Below are positions 22,881 to 33,768 of a stretch of 64,000 bases of DNA, in pieces. This DNA is from Lepus europaeus (Eukaryota; Chordata; Mammalia; Lagomorpha; Leporidae). The first letter of the stretch is position 1. Each line of letters begins with the position of its first letter. Location: positions 61,379,201 to 61,443,200 of the forward strand of contig NC_084827.1 of NCBI RefSeq assembly GCF_033115175.1. Direction: 5' to 3'. The notes beneath the pieces are model-generated. The model had not been told where the DNA came from. It saw only the letters and a list, made by a program, of their open reading frames with translations, and ran no database searches. The translations under genes were made by a program, and so were the position numbers.

Positions 22881-23389
22881 CGTCTGCCTTTGCTGCTGGT
22901 CCCGGTGGGCGTGCCTGCCTGCCTCGGCCGTGAGGCAGGCCCCAGATTCTCACCTGCCTGAGCGCCTGCTCTCTTAATGTGGCGCTGTATTTATGTATGC
23001 ATTTATTTATTTGAAAGCGAAGAGACAGGAGGCGGGAGGGGAGAGAAGCAGTACATTTCTTAAATGACCTTGAAAACCTGGGCATCGAGTCCCCTGCCCA
23101 AGTCCCACGGCCCCTGCTCCCACACCCTGCGGTCCTAACCCACCAGGCGCCCGCTGGTTTCTGCTCCTGCTCCTGCTCCCCTCCCTGCTATCTTTGGATT
23201 TCTCAGCTGCAAAGGTGAGCTGCGAATCCCAGCCCAGCGCTTGTGGTTCAGTGCACCGACCCCGTCCTTCCTGGCAAGTCTTGAAGGACAGGTGCAGCTC
23301 CTTGCGGAATCTGATTTACTATCCGTTCTTGCTGCTCTGTGAAGAAAAACACGTGGACTATGTGACTGGACCGGTCAGGGCTTTTGTCT
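22881..23389. other. Unique intergenic DNA with a weak SINE-tail fragment
   Basis: Only gcatttatttatttgaaagc (about 23000) looks SINE-derived; the rest is unidentified. Confidence 0.4.
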
Positions 23390-24540
23390 GTTCAGAATCT
23401 TCTTTATTATGGAGATGCCCACACATCCACAAAGTAGAGAACATGGTCTCCTGAGACCCCTGTGGACCCATCATCCTGCCTCGAGGGTGAGCATCCTTGG
23501 CCCGGTCTTTGCTCCCATCCCCTCCGTAGCCCTCCCCACCTTCCCACCCCCACAGAAAGCTAGGTGATTTGAAAGCAAATCCAAGATAGCATAACCTTAG
23601 ATCCTTACACATGTGTATCTTTAAGGGAGATCTCCATTAGATAAGGTCTCTTACTCTGTTAACATAACCATTACATCAAAAAATTGAATATTAACTCCTC
23701 AATTCTGAATACACATTGTTTAAACTTTTCCAGTTCTGTTCCTCTCTCTCTCGCTCGCTCTCTTTCTTTCTCTCTTTCTCTGCAGACTGGAAGAATTAAT
23801 CTTTTTGCCTTCATTTTTAAAGTATCTCTTAAATGTTTTTTTACAAATGGTGTATTTGATGCTGATTCAAACTAAGCCCAGAATTGTGCTTGGCTGATAT
23901 ATCCCATAAATGTCTCTCTAATCTCTAACAGTTCTCCCTAACTCATTCATATTTCTCTTGGCATTTATGTGTTGAAAAACTCGAGCTATTGATCCCGTAG
24001 CTTTCATCGTACAGATCCTCAGCTTGGGTTAGGCGCATGTCCAGTTAACCCATGATGAATTCAGAATGGCCCGAGACAGAAAAGCACCGCCTGCCTATTG
24101 CATGGCTCAGCCCAGCAGCACCTGCGCCTGGGGTGGGGGTGGGGTGGGTTCTTGCTGGCATGCAGCATCGTGGACATCAGCTGCATGGCACCAGCCTGGA
24201 AAGAAGATCCAAACGCGCCATCCTCAGTACGGTTGCTCCTGAAGGTCTGTCACTGTCGCATCTTCACACAGGAAAAGCCTTCTGAGTCAGACCGCTGTTA
24301 ACGTTAAGTCAAGGCTGACTGTGTTCTGGATTTTGCTGGCGGCATCTCCATGGACTTTGAACCTGTCTATACCTGGAATTCCCTGTAAACTGGGAGTGGA
24401 TCTGGAGACATGTCCAATTCAATTTCAGTTCCTTTGGCCAGGATGCTTCAGAAGGAAGGGCCTGTGCATCCCTGTTGCGTCACAGCAGGAGGCTCCTGAG
24501 GTCTGGTTGTCCCTCCTTTAATACTGGGCAGCAGCATGCG
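23390..24540 (+). repeat. Ancient L1M-class or similar interspersed repeat
   Basis: tgatttgaaagcaaatccaa, attaactcctcaattctgaa, ttctggattttgctggcggc, ccctgtaaactgggagtgga and gaggtctggttgtccctcct follow, in order, an old mammalian repeat that I associate with L1M 5'-type sequence. A CT microsatellite at 23738-23783 interrupts it. Confidence 0.4.
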
Positions 24541-24790
24541 TGTCGCCACGTGCGTGTCACGCCCCTGACCTGCTGCACCCGCTGTTGGCCTGCTGCTGAT
24601 CCCACACAGCCCTGCAGGGTCGCATTGCACGCCCAGGGGAGGAGACACCATTCAGCCTGCTTAGTTATTCTCAGTGTTTTCTAGTTTCACTCAAACAGAA
24701 TCCGGTTGCATCTAGTTTATAAAAGTTAATGTATTATCCAACATTTGGCCTGTGACTGAGACAGAATTTCATCTTTAAGAAAAAAATTTT
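24541..24790. other. Unique intergenic DNA
   Basis: Nothing recognised. Confidence 0.5.
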
Positions 24791-25063
24791 AGGGCATCAG
24801 TTCGAGTCCCAGCTGCTCCACTTCTGATCCCACTCTCTGCTATGGACTGGGAAAGCAGTGGAAGGTGGCCCAAGTGGTTGGGCCCCTGCACCCATGTGGG
24901 AGACCCAGAAGAAGCTCCTGGCTCCTGGTTTCAGATTGGCGCAGCTCCAGCCATTGCAGCCATCTGGGGAGTGAACCAGCAGATGGAAGAACTCTCCCTC
25001 TCTCTCTCTGCCTCAGCCTCTCTGTAACTCTGCCTTTAAAGTACAATAAAAATGTAAAAAAAT
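24791..25063 (+). repeat. CSINE, 5'-truncated, left arm of tail-to-tail pair
   Basis: Begins agggcatcagttcgagtccc (B-box region), ends gtacaataaaaatgtaaaaa. Confidence 0.88.
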
Positions 25064-25065
25064 AG

Positions 25066-25371
25066 ATTTTTACTTATTTATTTGAAAGTCAGAGTTGGGA
25101 GCAGGGAGGGAGAGAGAGAGAGATTCTATCCATTGGCTCACTCCCCAGATGGCCACGATGAGCCAGGCTGAAGCCAGGATCCAGAAGCTTCATCCAGCTC
25201 TCCCACATGGTTTACAGGGGCCCAAACACTTGGGCCAACTTAACTGCTTTTCCAAGGCCATTAGCAAGGAGCTGGCTTAGAAGTGGAGCAACTGGGATAC
25301 AAATTGGCACCTACATGGGATGCTAGCATTGCAGGCAGTAGCTTTACCCACTATGCCACTACACCAGCCCC
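25066..25371 (-). repeat. CSINE, right arm of tail-to-tail pair
   Basis: tttttacttatttatttgaa to ctatgccactacaccagccc; the 3' ends of the two SINEs touch. Confidence 0.88.
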
Positions 25372-25844
25372 CATAATTTCATATTTAACTGTACATGTAC
25401 TTACAGAACTCATATTAGAGCATTCTGTCATCACACAGAAAGTTCACTTTGCTATGTAGGTTAACAGAAACGGTATGTGACGTGGCTATTATTTCTATGC
25501 TATCGAAGGGCTGTTTTGCCGAATAACTTTCTAAAGGGGAAAAAAAAGATTCATGGAATATATTGGCAGCAAAGTCACTCGTGGATAAGGATTACATAAA
25601 AAGAATCACAGAAGCGGGAATGGGCTGTCTCTGGTACGATGGCAAGGAGAGAACGTTATCAAATCAGTGTTTCCTCGTAGTGACCAGTAGGTGGCACAAA
25701 AGGCGGCAGAACTAGCCTCAACGGCAGCTCCCGAGCCATGCTTGTACCCCACCACCACACACCAGTCCTGACAGCTGCATCCCATTTTCAATTTGGATAT
25801 GCACAGCCACACACTGAAGATACACATACTGCTCTATCTGCAGC
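25372..25844. other. Unique DNA downstream of CYP27C1
   Basis: SINE-free; holds the candidate CTCF site at 25684 and the GT-rich element past the polyadenylation signal. Confidence 0.5.
25684..25697 (+). promoter_or_regulatory. Candidate CTCF site (ccagtaggtggcac)
   Basis: Fits the CTCF core consensus CCASYAGRKGGCRS at every position. It lies about 160 bp beyond the putative polyadenylation signal of CYP27C1, a plausible insulator position. The motif alone does not prove binding. Confidence 0.5.
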
Positions 25845-26637
25845 ACGTCTGCTTTTTACATTTATTTTTTCCTTAAAATAAAAATGTTATGAAGTTACAC
25901 TGTTGTCCACGATGCTGGTTTCATTCATTTCTCTCAGTTGAGGCAACAAAATCCTACAATCATGTCGACCTGTGCCTCGGATTGAGACTGGATTAGAAAA
26001 TCTGGTGATTGTTCACTTCACCGGGAGCAATTTTCCTGTTGATTGCATCTCAAATAAACACTAACGCTCCCTTGCATTCGGAGCCACGAATAGAAAAGCA
26101 AGCAGCAGTTTGGAGAGGAAAATAAGAATGTGGCCCTTTTCACCTGAGATCCTTGTATAGGATCTAAATCTGGTGCTTAGCATTAAAATGTTGCCTCCAG
26201 CGCATAATGACAGCATCACAGAGGCGTTCCTAAGGTTCCCTGTTCAGGTTAGAGGCAAGTGGAAATCGCCTCGTGTCGTGTCGGAGACTGCCGATGCCAG
26301 CAGCAGAGAACGAATCTTCAGGAAGTACTGCTTCCTTGCACAAATGCGTAAGATACCACCAACCGTTAAATACTGAGCACAGCACGGCATCTGATACGTG
26401 AAAATTGGGCCACCAGTTTCTAAACGGCTATTCCCCCCAAGACAACTTCCGGTGCACCAAAGCAAACTGGCCATCTCCTTAGATTCCTTTGCGTAAGAAC
26501 TTCCAAGTGTCCTGAGAACCCGGGAGGCCGCCAGACAGCATGGCGAGTGATCGCTCCTCTGTGGGGATCATGAGAGCACACCCTGGGGGGTGTAGCCAGC
26601 TGGCTGTGCTCTGTCACCCCTGTCTGTGGGTCCCGGG
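25845..26637 (-). other. CYP27C1: Probable CYP27C1 3' untranslated region
   Basis: About 790 nt of SINE-free DNA between the stop codon and the candidate cleavage zone. No other gene signal was seen. The extent is inferred only from the polyadenylation motif. Confidence 0.5.
25861..25866 (-). terminator. CYP27C1: Candidate CYP27C1 polyadenylation signal AATAAA
   Basis: Minus-strand AATAAA (plus-strand tttatt), about 770 nt beyond the stop. Downstream on the minus strand (about 25800-25830) the sequence becomes GT-rich (tatgtgtatc, gtgtgtggc), as expected of a downstream element. More distal signals could also be used. Confidence 0.5.
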
Positions 26638-26754
26638 TCACTTTCTGTTGACAAAACGCACGTGGATGGGCTCCCCGGGTGTCAGCAGCCCATGTGTTTT
26701 GGCGCGAACAGCTTTAGTCCGAGGTGATGTTTTGATCTCAAAATGTTGAAGCAA
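26638..26754 (-). CDS. CYP27C1: CYP27C1 exon 9, terminal coding exon (residues 481-518, stop)
   Basis: 117 nt including TGA (26640-26638). The acceptor ttcgtag is followed by [20 protein letters not shown] and [17 protein letters not shown], the beta-4 and C-terminal segment typical of CYP27 enzymes. The exon lies 3.5 kb from exon 8 and was found from the residues expected after the phase-0 junction. Confidence 0.95.
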   Translation of the reverse strand: MLQHFEIKTSPRTKAVRAKTHGLLTPGEPIHVRFVNRK

Positions 26755-29700
26755 CTACGAAGAGAATGAGAGAGGATTCAGCGTCGGGACAGCAGGGCTT
26801 TCTCGGTGCCCCCCCCCCCCCCACCAGTGGCTCTCACAACCTCCCATCAGGGCAGCAGCAGCCAAGGCAATGGGAACCCACACATCTGCGCTGCAGGCCC
26901 CTGCATCACTGCTCAGGCAGTGAAACCCCAGAGCATCCACTGAGCAGTGGGAGACAGGTGCAGGCAGAATGCTCCCAGGGCGTGGGTTGTATTTGCCATC
27001 TCCAATTCCTTAACTCTAGGGGGCGCCATTGTGGCCCAGCAGGGTAAGCTGTGTCCCACTTCGGGGTGCCTGACTGAGTCCGGGCTCCTCTGCTGTGCAC
27101 CCAGCTTCCTGCTAATGAGCACCCTGGAGGGCAGCAGATGATGGCTCACTCAAGACCCAGATGGAATGCTTGGCTCCTGGCTTCATCCTGGCCCAGCCCT
27201 GGCTGTTGCAGCCATTTGGGAAGTGAACCAGTAGATGAGAGAGAGAGTGTGTGTGTGTGTGTGTGTCCCTCCCCCATCTCTCTGTCACTTTGCCTTTCAA
27301 GTAACTAAATATATTTTTTAAAAGTAGAACCAAGGAGCAAGCATTTGGCCACATCGGAGAATCTGGGCTCTGGCCCTGAGAGTCAGCAGTGATGGCTCAA
27401 GTAGTTGGATCCCTGCCACCCATGTGGGAGACCTGGATGGAGTTCCTGGCTCCAGGCTTTAGCCTGGCCCAGTCCCAGCCACTACAGGCATTTCAAGAGT
27501 GAACCTGTTTGTGTGTGTATGTGTCTTTGTCTCTCTCTTTTTCTCTCTCACCCCATCTCTGTCTCTCTGCCTCTCTAATAAATAAATGAGTTGTGGAAGC
27601 AGCTCCCCCTCCCAGGATAAGAGTGGAAAGTACCTAAACAGTGAATTTGGACAACATCATAGTATTCACCACCCTAAAGCAGTAATCTGCACACCAGTTG
27701 GCAGGGCCTGGTGTTCAGAGCGAGCCCTGGGCTTAGGGAACCCAAGACAACTTGCTCTCAAGGCTGCCCTCCACAGAGGCTCCTGGAGGGAGGCAGGGCT
27801 CTGCCCTCAGCCCTGCTGCATAGAGCAGGAGGCGGATGAAATGGGACCCAGGCCATCCCTGCCCTGCCCTCACTCTGCAGCCTCATCTCCCAGATGGGGA
27901 AGCAAGACCCAGCGATGGGTCTCCAGCAGGGAGATGGGGTGCCAGCATGGAGTCAGGCAGGGGTCAGGGGTCAGGGACCACACAGGGGTTAAGGCAGCCA
28001 TGGGGAAGGCTGTTGAACTCATTCCTTTGTCACTGTTTAAAACAAGTACACAGCCTGTCTCTAGGCAGCACTGTCATCTCTGGCATCCAGTCGGCTTCAT
28101 CTGCACCTGTAACCTCTGACCTTCCAGTCTGACCTCTCAGGGTGCTGGCTTGTGCCCAGGAAACAGAGCGGCAGGAGATCAGCACATGAATCTCGAAACT
28201 TCAAGGTCATGGTGCCACTCACTCGCTTTTCCTTTCTCGGTGGGCAGCACGTGCTTGTGGAAAAATTAAAACTACCTAGGAGACATAAAAACCAAAGCCC
28301 TCTCCCCCACCACATTTCACAGTCCCTTCCCAGCTGTCTGCAGGCGGGTGTGCCACCCCCTGGGGTGCACGCGATTCACTTGGTTGAGGACGGCCCTTCT
28401 GCTGCGGGTGTCCGTGAATGGGCTGGATTCCCCCACTTCTCTCTGGGGCTGGTCATGCAGCATTTATCCTCTTATCTGTGATCCTGCTGGTTATACTGAC
28501 ATGCTGCTGCCCTCTGTCCCTGCACAGGCAGATAGGCGGGCTCCTTCAGAAAGTCGCAGCAGGTGTATGTGCCTGTTAGTAGCAGCACACCAAACCCCAT
28601 CACCTGCTCCTAGCCTGGGCACCCTGTTCCTAGCCCTCTTCCAACTCCACCCCTCCACAGGAGCCCCCAGCCAGACCCTCCTGCTCTTGGGTGTCTTCTC
28701 AGCCCCCCAGGCAGTCAGAGCCCAGGATGCTCTCCCTAGGAAACACCTCTGCCCGTCCAGGACATGGCCGCAGCTGTGTAGCAGTATTTCAGGGAGCGAA
28801 GACCTTCCTGGAAAAACTCCTGGCGGCAGGAGCCTCCTGAAGGCGATCAGAGAACAAGGAAAGAGTCTGTCCTCCGGCATCCTCACGCCCCTAGGAGGCA
28901 GAGATCGGGGTGGTGGGAAGCCTGCCCAGGAGTGTCTCTGCCCTGAGCTCTCTCCATCCTCCTGGGAGCTCACACAGGACCCTCTGTTGTCCTCAGGGAC
29001 AGCCGCACTGGTGGCTGCACCCACTCAACAGCCAGATGTGCGTGTTCATCCTGCAGCCTCATCCCAGCTCAGCGTCTCCCACCAGGGCCAGTCCTGGGCC
29101 AGGGGACGCTGTCCCCACATATCCTTCTATGCCACCTCCCCGGGCAGTAGCCCTGTACTTCCTGAAGCTTTGATGCCTCACCCAGGCCTCACCTCCCTAG
29201 CCATCCAGAGTCCCTTTCCCCACGTCTCCGTGCTGTCCCGTCAGCTTTGTGAGCTGGAGGTGGCGTGGGGAGATGCTGGACAGAGTCAAGACCCCTCCAT
29301 CCCAGCCTGCACCTGCCACTGTGTGACAAGTGGTGTGCACTTCCTGAGCCTCAGTTTCCTCATCAGTAAAATGGGGACATTGGGATCACCAGGAGAGCCC
29401 CATGCTCTCCCAACGCACGTGCCAACAGCAGTGGCTCCCCAGCACTGGGCCAATATTTTCCATGGCTAAAATAGGTTCATGGTTGCTCTCCCAAACCTGT
29501 GGGAGAAGTTAATGGGTAGAATCTCTTCTTGTATAAATTCTGCTCATGTGATCTAGTTCCTGATGCAGCCTAAACTCAGGTGCAGTACAATAATAATAAT
29601 ATTATATAATATATAATAATTATTATATTATTACATATTCAGCGATGAAGAAATAAGGTCTCCTCCAACAAAACCCAAGACTTCCAGATATTTCACAACC

Positions 29701-32700
29701 CAGAAAGCCTGAGAACCTCTGCTCCCCAGAAACAAAGAAGGAGGGTCCAGTGTGGGGGTGGCCTTGGCCACCGGCTGACCACACAAAACCCTGAAGTGTA
29801 GACAGTGAACCTGAGTCCCACACGTCCACTAAGACCACGAGGGTTTCTCAGAGAGCAGGCCCAGGCCCCACCCCCTGCACTGACCCATCAAAACATCATC
29901 TCTGTGCCTGGGGCCTGGGAATCTGCATTTTTCAGGAGCTCCCTACCCTGTGAGGTCCACTCTCCCATAGGCCTCTTGCCGATTGCCCCCATGTGTGGGC
30001 AGCAGCACTGGGCTCTGGGCCCTTAGAGCCTCTCCCCCTCGCCCCCCAGGACCGCCCCCACCCCAGATCTTCAGAGCCCACCAAGGCCAGGAGAAAAGAT
30101 GCCAGGAGGAAAGAGACAGGGCAGGCGGCCCCGGCGTTGCACTTGCCCAGGGTGGCCTCTTAGCCAAAGCAAAGGGCTCTGGGGCAAAGCCTCTGAGTGT
30201 TCAGAATCCTCCCTTCTGTGCCGGGCCCTACCTGGATCATGACGAGGTGAATCTCCAGCTCTGCGATCCTCCGCCCGATGCAGCTGCGGACGCCGTACCC
30301 GAAGGGGATCGACCCAAAGTTGTCCACTCTGCTCAGGCCGTCCTCGCGCAGCCAGCGCTCCGGCCGGAACTCCCTGGCCCGGGGGAAGTTCTCGTCCTCG
30401 TAGGAGGTTGCATAGTGGCAGAGAGCCAGCTGGGTCTGAGGAGGCCGGCGGACAACAGAGAAGGGGTCAGAAGGGAAGGCATGAGGGCCGTGTGGCGGTC
30501 ACAGCCCCCAGCAGCGCCGTCCTTCTGGGGACGGCCACGTAAAGCCCAGGACACGGCAGCCACTGAGAAGGCAGCTTATGTCCAGACAGCTGGCTGCCTC
30601 TGGCCTGACAGAGGAGCGGGGGAGGGGCTTATTGGGCTGCAGGGCTCTCTCCTTTATACGCAGCGGAAGCCCCATGTTTGCCACGGAACGCGGGCAGAAG
30701 CAAAGGAAGCCCGTGGATCTTGGCTTCAGGAACTAGCCCCAGTTCAGCCACCCCAGCACGCCCAGCCCCCTCTCCCTCCCCGCCAGGGCCCACCAGACTC
30801 ACGCCTTTAGGAATTAGATACCCGCCAATAACCAGGTCTTCTTGGGTGACCCGGCCATTCCCCGGTAGCACAGGAAACAGCCTGGGATGGGGACAATGGG
30901 GACAGGAAATCAGTGGTGACGTCTGAGATTTTTGTTTAAACATTTAAAAATCTGGATGTATCACCTTTTCCATGAATGAGTCTAAAAACAGTAACAGAGG
31001 GTACAGTTCCAACCAAAAATGTTTCAGGCCAAAAGACAGTTTGGCACGATGGGGAAAGGGTGCCACAGCTCAAAAGTTTGCCAAACACCCAGTGACCGTG
31101 TTCCCCAGAGGGAAAGGTCCCACTGTCTGGCATTTTATGTGACCAGGAGACAACTGTGTCAACTAATAGTTCCCCTGAGAACTTGAGCTTTTGGATAGTC
31201 CGGAAGGGCAGATCCTAAGAAAACTCCAATGAGAACACCTTGGCTCCTACCAGGAGCCTGGGCAGGCTCCCTTTCAGCTCTGTAGAGTGAGGATGCAATA
31301 AAAACCGAAGAGGAATCATCAGAGCGGGTCTGAAAGAATTCCCTGTGTGCACTGTATGGAAAACTGTATGGAAAACTATCTCCCTCCCTCTCTGTGCCTG
31401 AAACCCTGCCTCTCAAATAAACAAATCTCAAAAAAAAAGTTTTTGTATCAAGATAAACTTCTCTCCTAATTCCATTTTCCAAACTTTTTGAAACTCCCTC
31501 ACATTGAATATTTCAAAGGAGCTAAAAGAAGATTTTTGATGTCCTCACCAAAAACAAATGAGCAGCATTTGGGACGATGGATATAGACCTACCCATGATT
31601 GTGATCTGCCCAGCCCACAAAGTATACTCATACTTGTACTGAAATACAATAGACATACGTAATCGCCACTTGTCAGTTAACATTGGTATTAATATTGGAT
31701 CGGAAGTAGAGCAGCCAGGACTCAAACCAGTGTTTGTAGGCCATGCCAGTGTCGCAGGCGCTGTAGCAGGTTCAGCCACCACTTGGAATGCCCACATCCC
31801 ACATCAGGGTGCTAGGGGGCCACCCCACTTCCAATCCAGCTCCCTGCTAATGCACCTGCGAAGGGAGCAGAGGATGGCCCAAGTGCTTAGGTCCCTGCCA
31901 CCTATCTGGGAGACCTGGATGGAGCTCCTGATTCCTGACTTTGGCCTAGCCTGGGGCCATTCCATTGCAGCCATTTGGGGAGTGAACCAATGTATGGAAG
32001 ACCACTCTTCTCTCTCTCTGCCTCTCCCTCTCTCTCTGTAACTCTGTCTTTCAAATGAATAAAATAAATCTTAAAAAAAAAAATAAAGGAACGATAGGCT
32101 TATAGGACACATTCTGGTGACTCGAGTCTTGGTTACCTCAGGGTTTCCTTCAGGAGAGCTCTGACCAGCGGGACCTTGGGGACGTCGGCTGCCGTCGGCA
32201 CGTGCCTTTCTCCCAAATTCCTGACGATCTGCCGATACACCGTCTGCTGCACCTCTGGGTGCCTCGCCAGGAGATACACCGCCCAGGACAGGGTGAATGA
32301 CGTCTGGCGAGAGAAAGTGGCAGGCACAGGTCCCCGGGCTGGGTCCCACCAAGGACTGCCCTAGCCAGCAGCGTGGGGCAGCGCTAAGCCCCCTCATGAA
32401 GCTGTGCAGGTGCAAAATCAGACCTTCCACAGGCACATTCCATGGCTTCCCTTAATTCACACCAAGAAAGGCACACAAAGATGTATGGGCAGTCTCTCCA
32501 ACTCTCTGATTTGCGTGCCCTGAGAAGAACATATTATTTGGGGACCTCTTTAATCACATAAGAGCAACTCGCCTCTTCTTCTGGGGAGCCCGCGGGATGC
32601 AGGGGATGATAGAAGTTCTGCCTGGAACTTCATGCAATGGCCTTCGCAGGGGCCACCTCATTTGTTGCTAACAAAACACCTGTGGTTGCCTTCCAGCCCT

Positions 32701-33724
32701 GGACCCATGTGACCCTCCAGTACATCCCCCCAGGCCCAAAATGGCCCCCACTGCCATAATCCAGAAGTAAAGGAGTGGCCGGAGGACTACCAGTCTTTCC
32801 AGTTCCTGTGTGTTTCTCAAGTGAACTCAACAGTGATTGAATAGCTCATTTGAGCAAACCAGGATCATTTTCTAAAATCGTTTTTGAAAGAGAGAGAAAC
32901 AAAGAGAGACAGGCAGACGGACAGAAAGCTCCTATCATTGGTTCACTCCCCAAATGCCCACAACAGCTGGGGCTGGGCCAGGCAAAAGCCAGGAGCTGAG
33001 AACTCAATCCAGGGACCCAACTACTTAATCCATCCGCTGCTGCTTCCAATGGTGCGCATTAGCAGGAAGCTAGAGTCAACAGTAGAGCCGGGACTCAAAC
33101 CCAGGCCCTCTGATATGGGACATGGGCATCCCAAGTGGCATTTCAGGCACGATGCAAAATGTGCACCCCAGCAGTATCATTTTTTATACCACTTCTCAGA
33201 CTGAAGAATGACATTTCCAGTAACTGAAAATAAGTCTACTTTATCTTCCTGGGTCCCAAGATTTTCATAGAGGGCACTCTTCTGAAACTTATAATATATG
33301 AGGGATCTTCAGTTTGTTCATGGGAAATACTTATTGTGGAGAAACTATGCTTGCATTTCAAAAAATGTTTGCATCACAACAGGGGTCCAGCATTGTGGCA
33401 AACATGATTAAGTCACCAGTTGTGACACTGGCATCCACATTGGAGTGCTGGCCAAATCCCACCTACCCTTTGTTCTGGTCCAACTTCCTGCCAACATACC
33501 TGGGAAGGCAGCAGAAGATGAACAAAGTACTTGGCCCCCTGCTACCTACGTGGGGGACAAGGATAGAGTTCCTGGCTCTTGGCTTCAGCCTGGCCCAGAC
33601 CTGGCTGTTGGAGTCATTTGGGGAGTGAACCAGCAGATGGAAGATCTCTCTCTCTCTCTTTCTCTCTTTCTCCTCTCTCCCCCCTGTTTCTCTCTCTCTC
33701 TCTCTCTTTCTCCTCTCTCCCCCC

Positions 33725-33768
<44 letters not shown>

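Noticed and set aside
1..25840. BIN1 exons in the left flank
   Set aside because: In human BIN1 is the neighbour on this side, but none of the open frames resembles the BAR, linker or SH3 segments, and the human spacing (tens of kilobases) would put BIN1 outside the window.
28348..29469. 373-codon plus-strand frame as a protein-coding gene
   Set aside because: No domain, low-complexity composition, an overlapping frame on the other strand, a MIR at its end and an antisense intronic position. Kept only as a low-interest observation.
29983..30810. 275-codon plus-strand frame across exons 7 and 8 of CYP27C1
   Set aside because: Antisense shadow of the haem-binding exon and adjoining intron; the minus strand carries the genuine, conserved protein.
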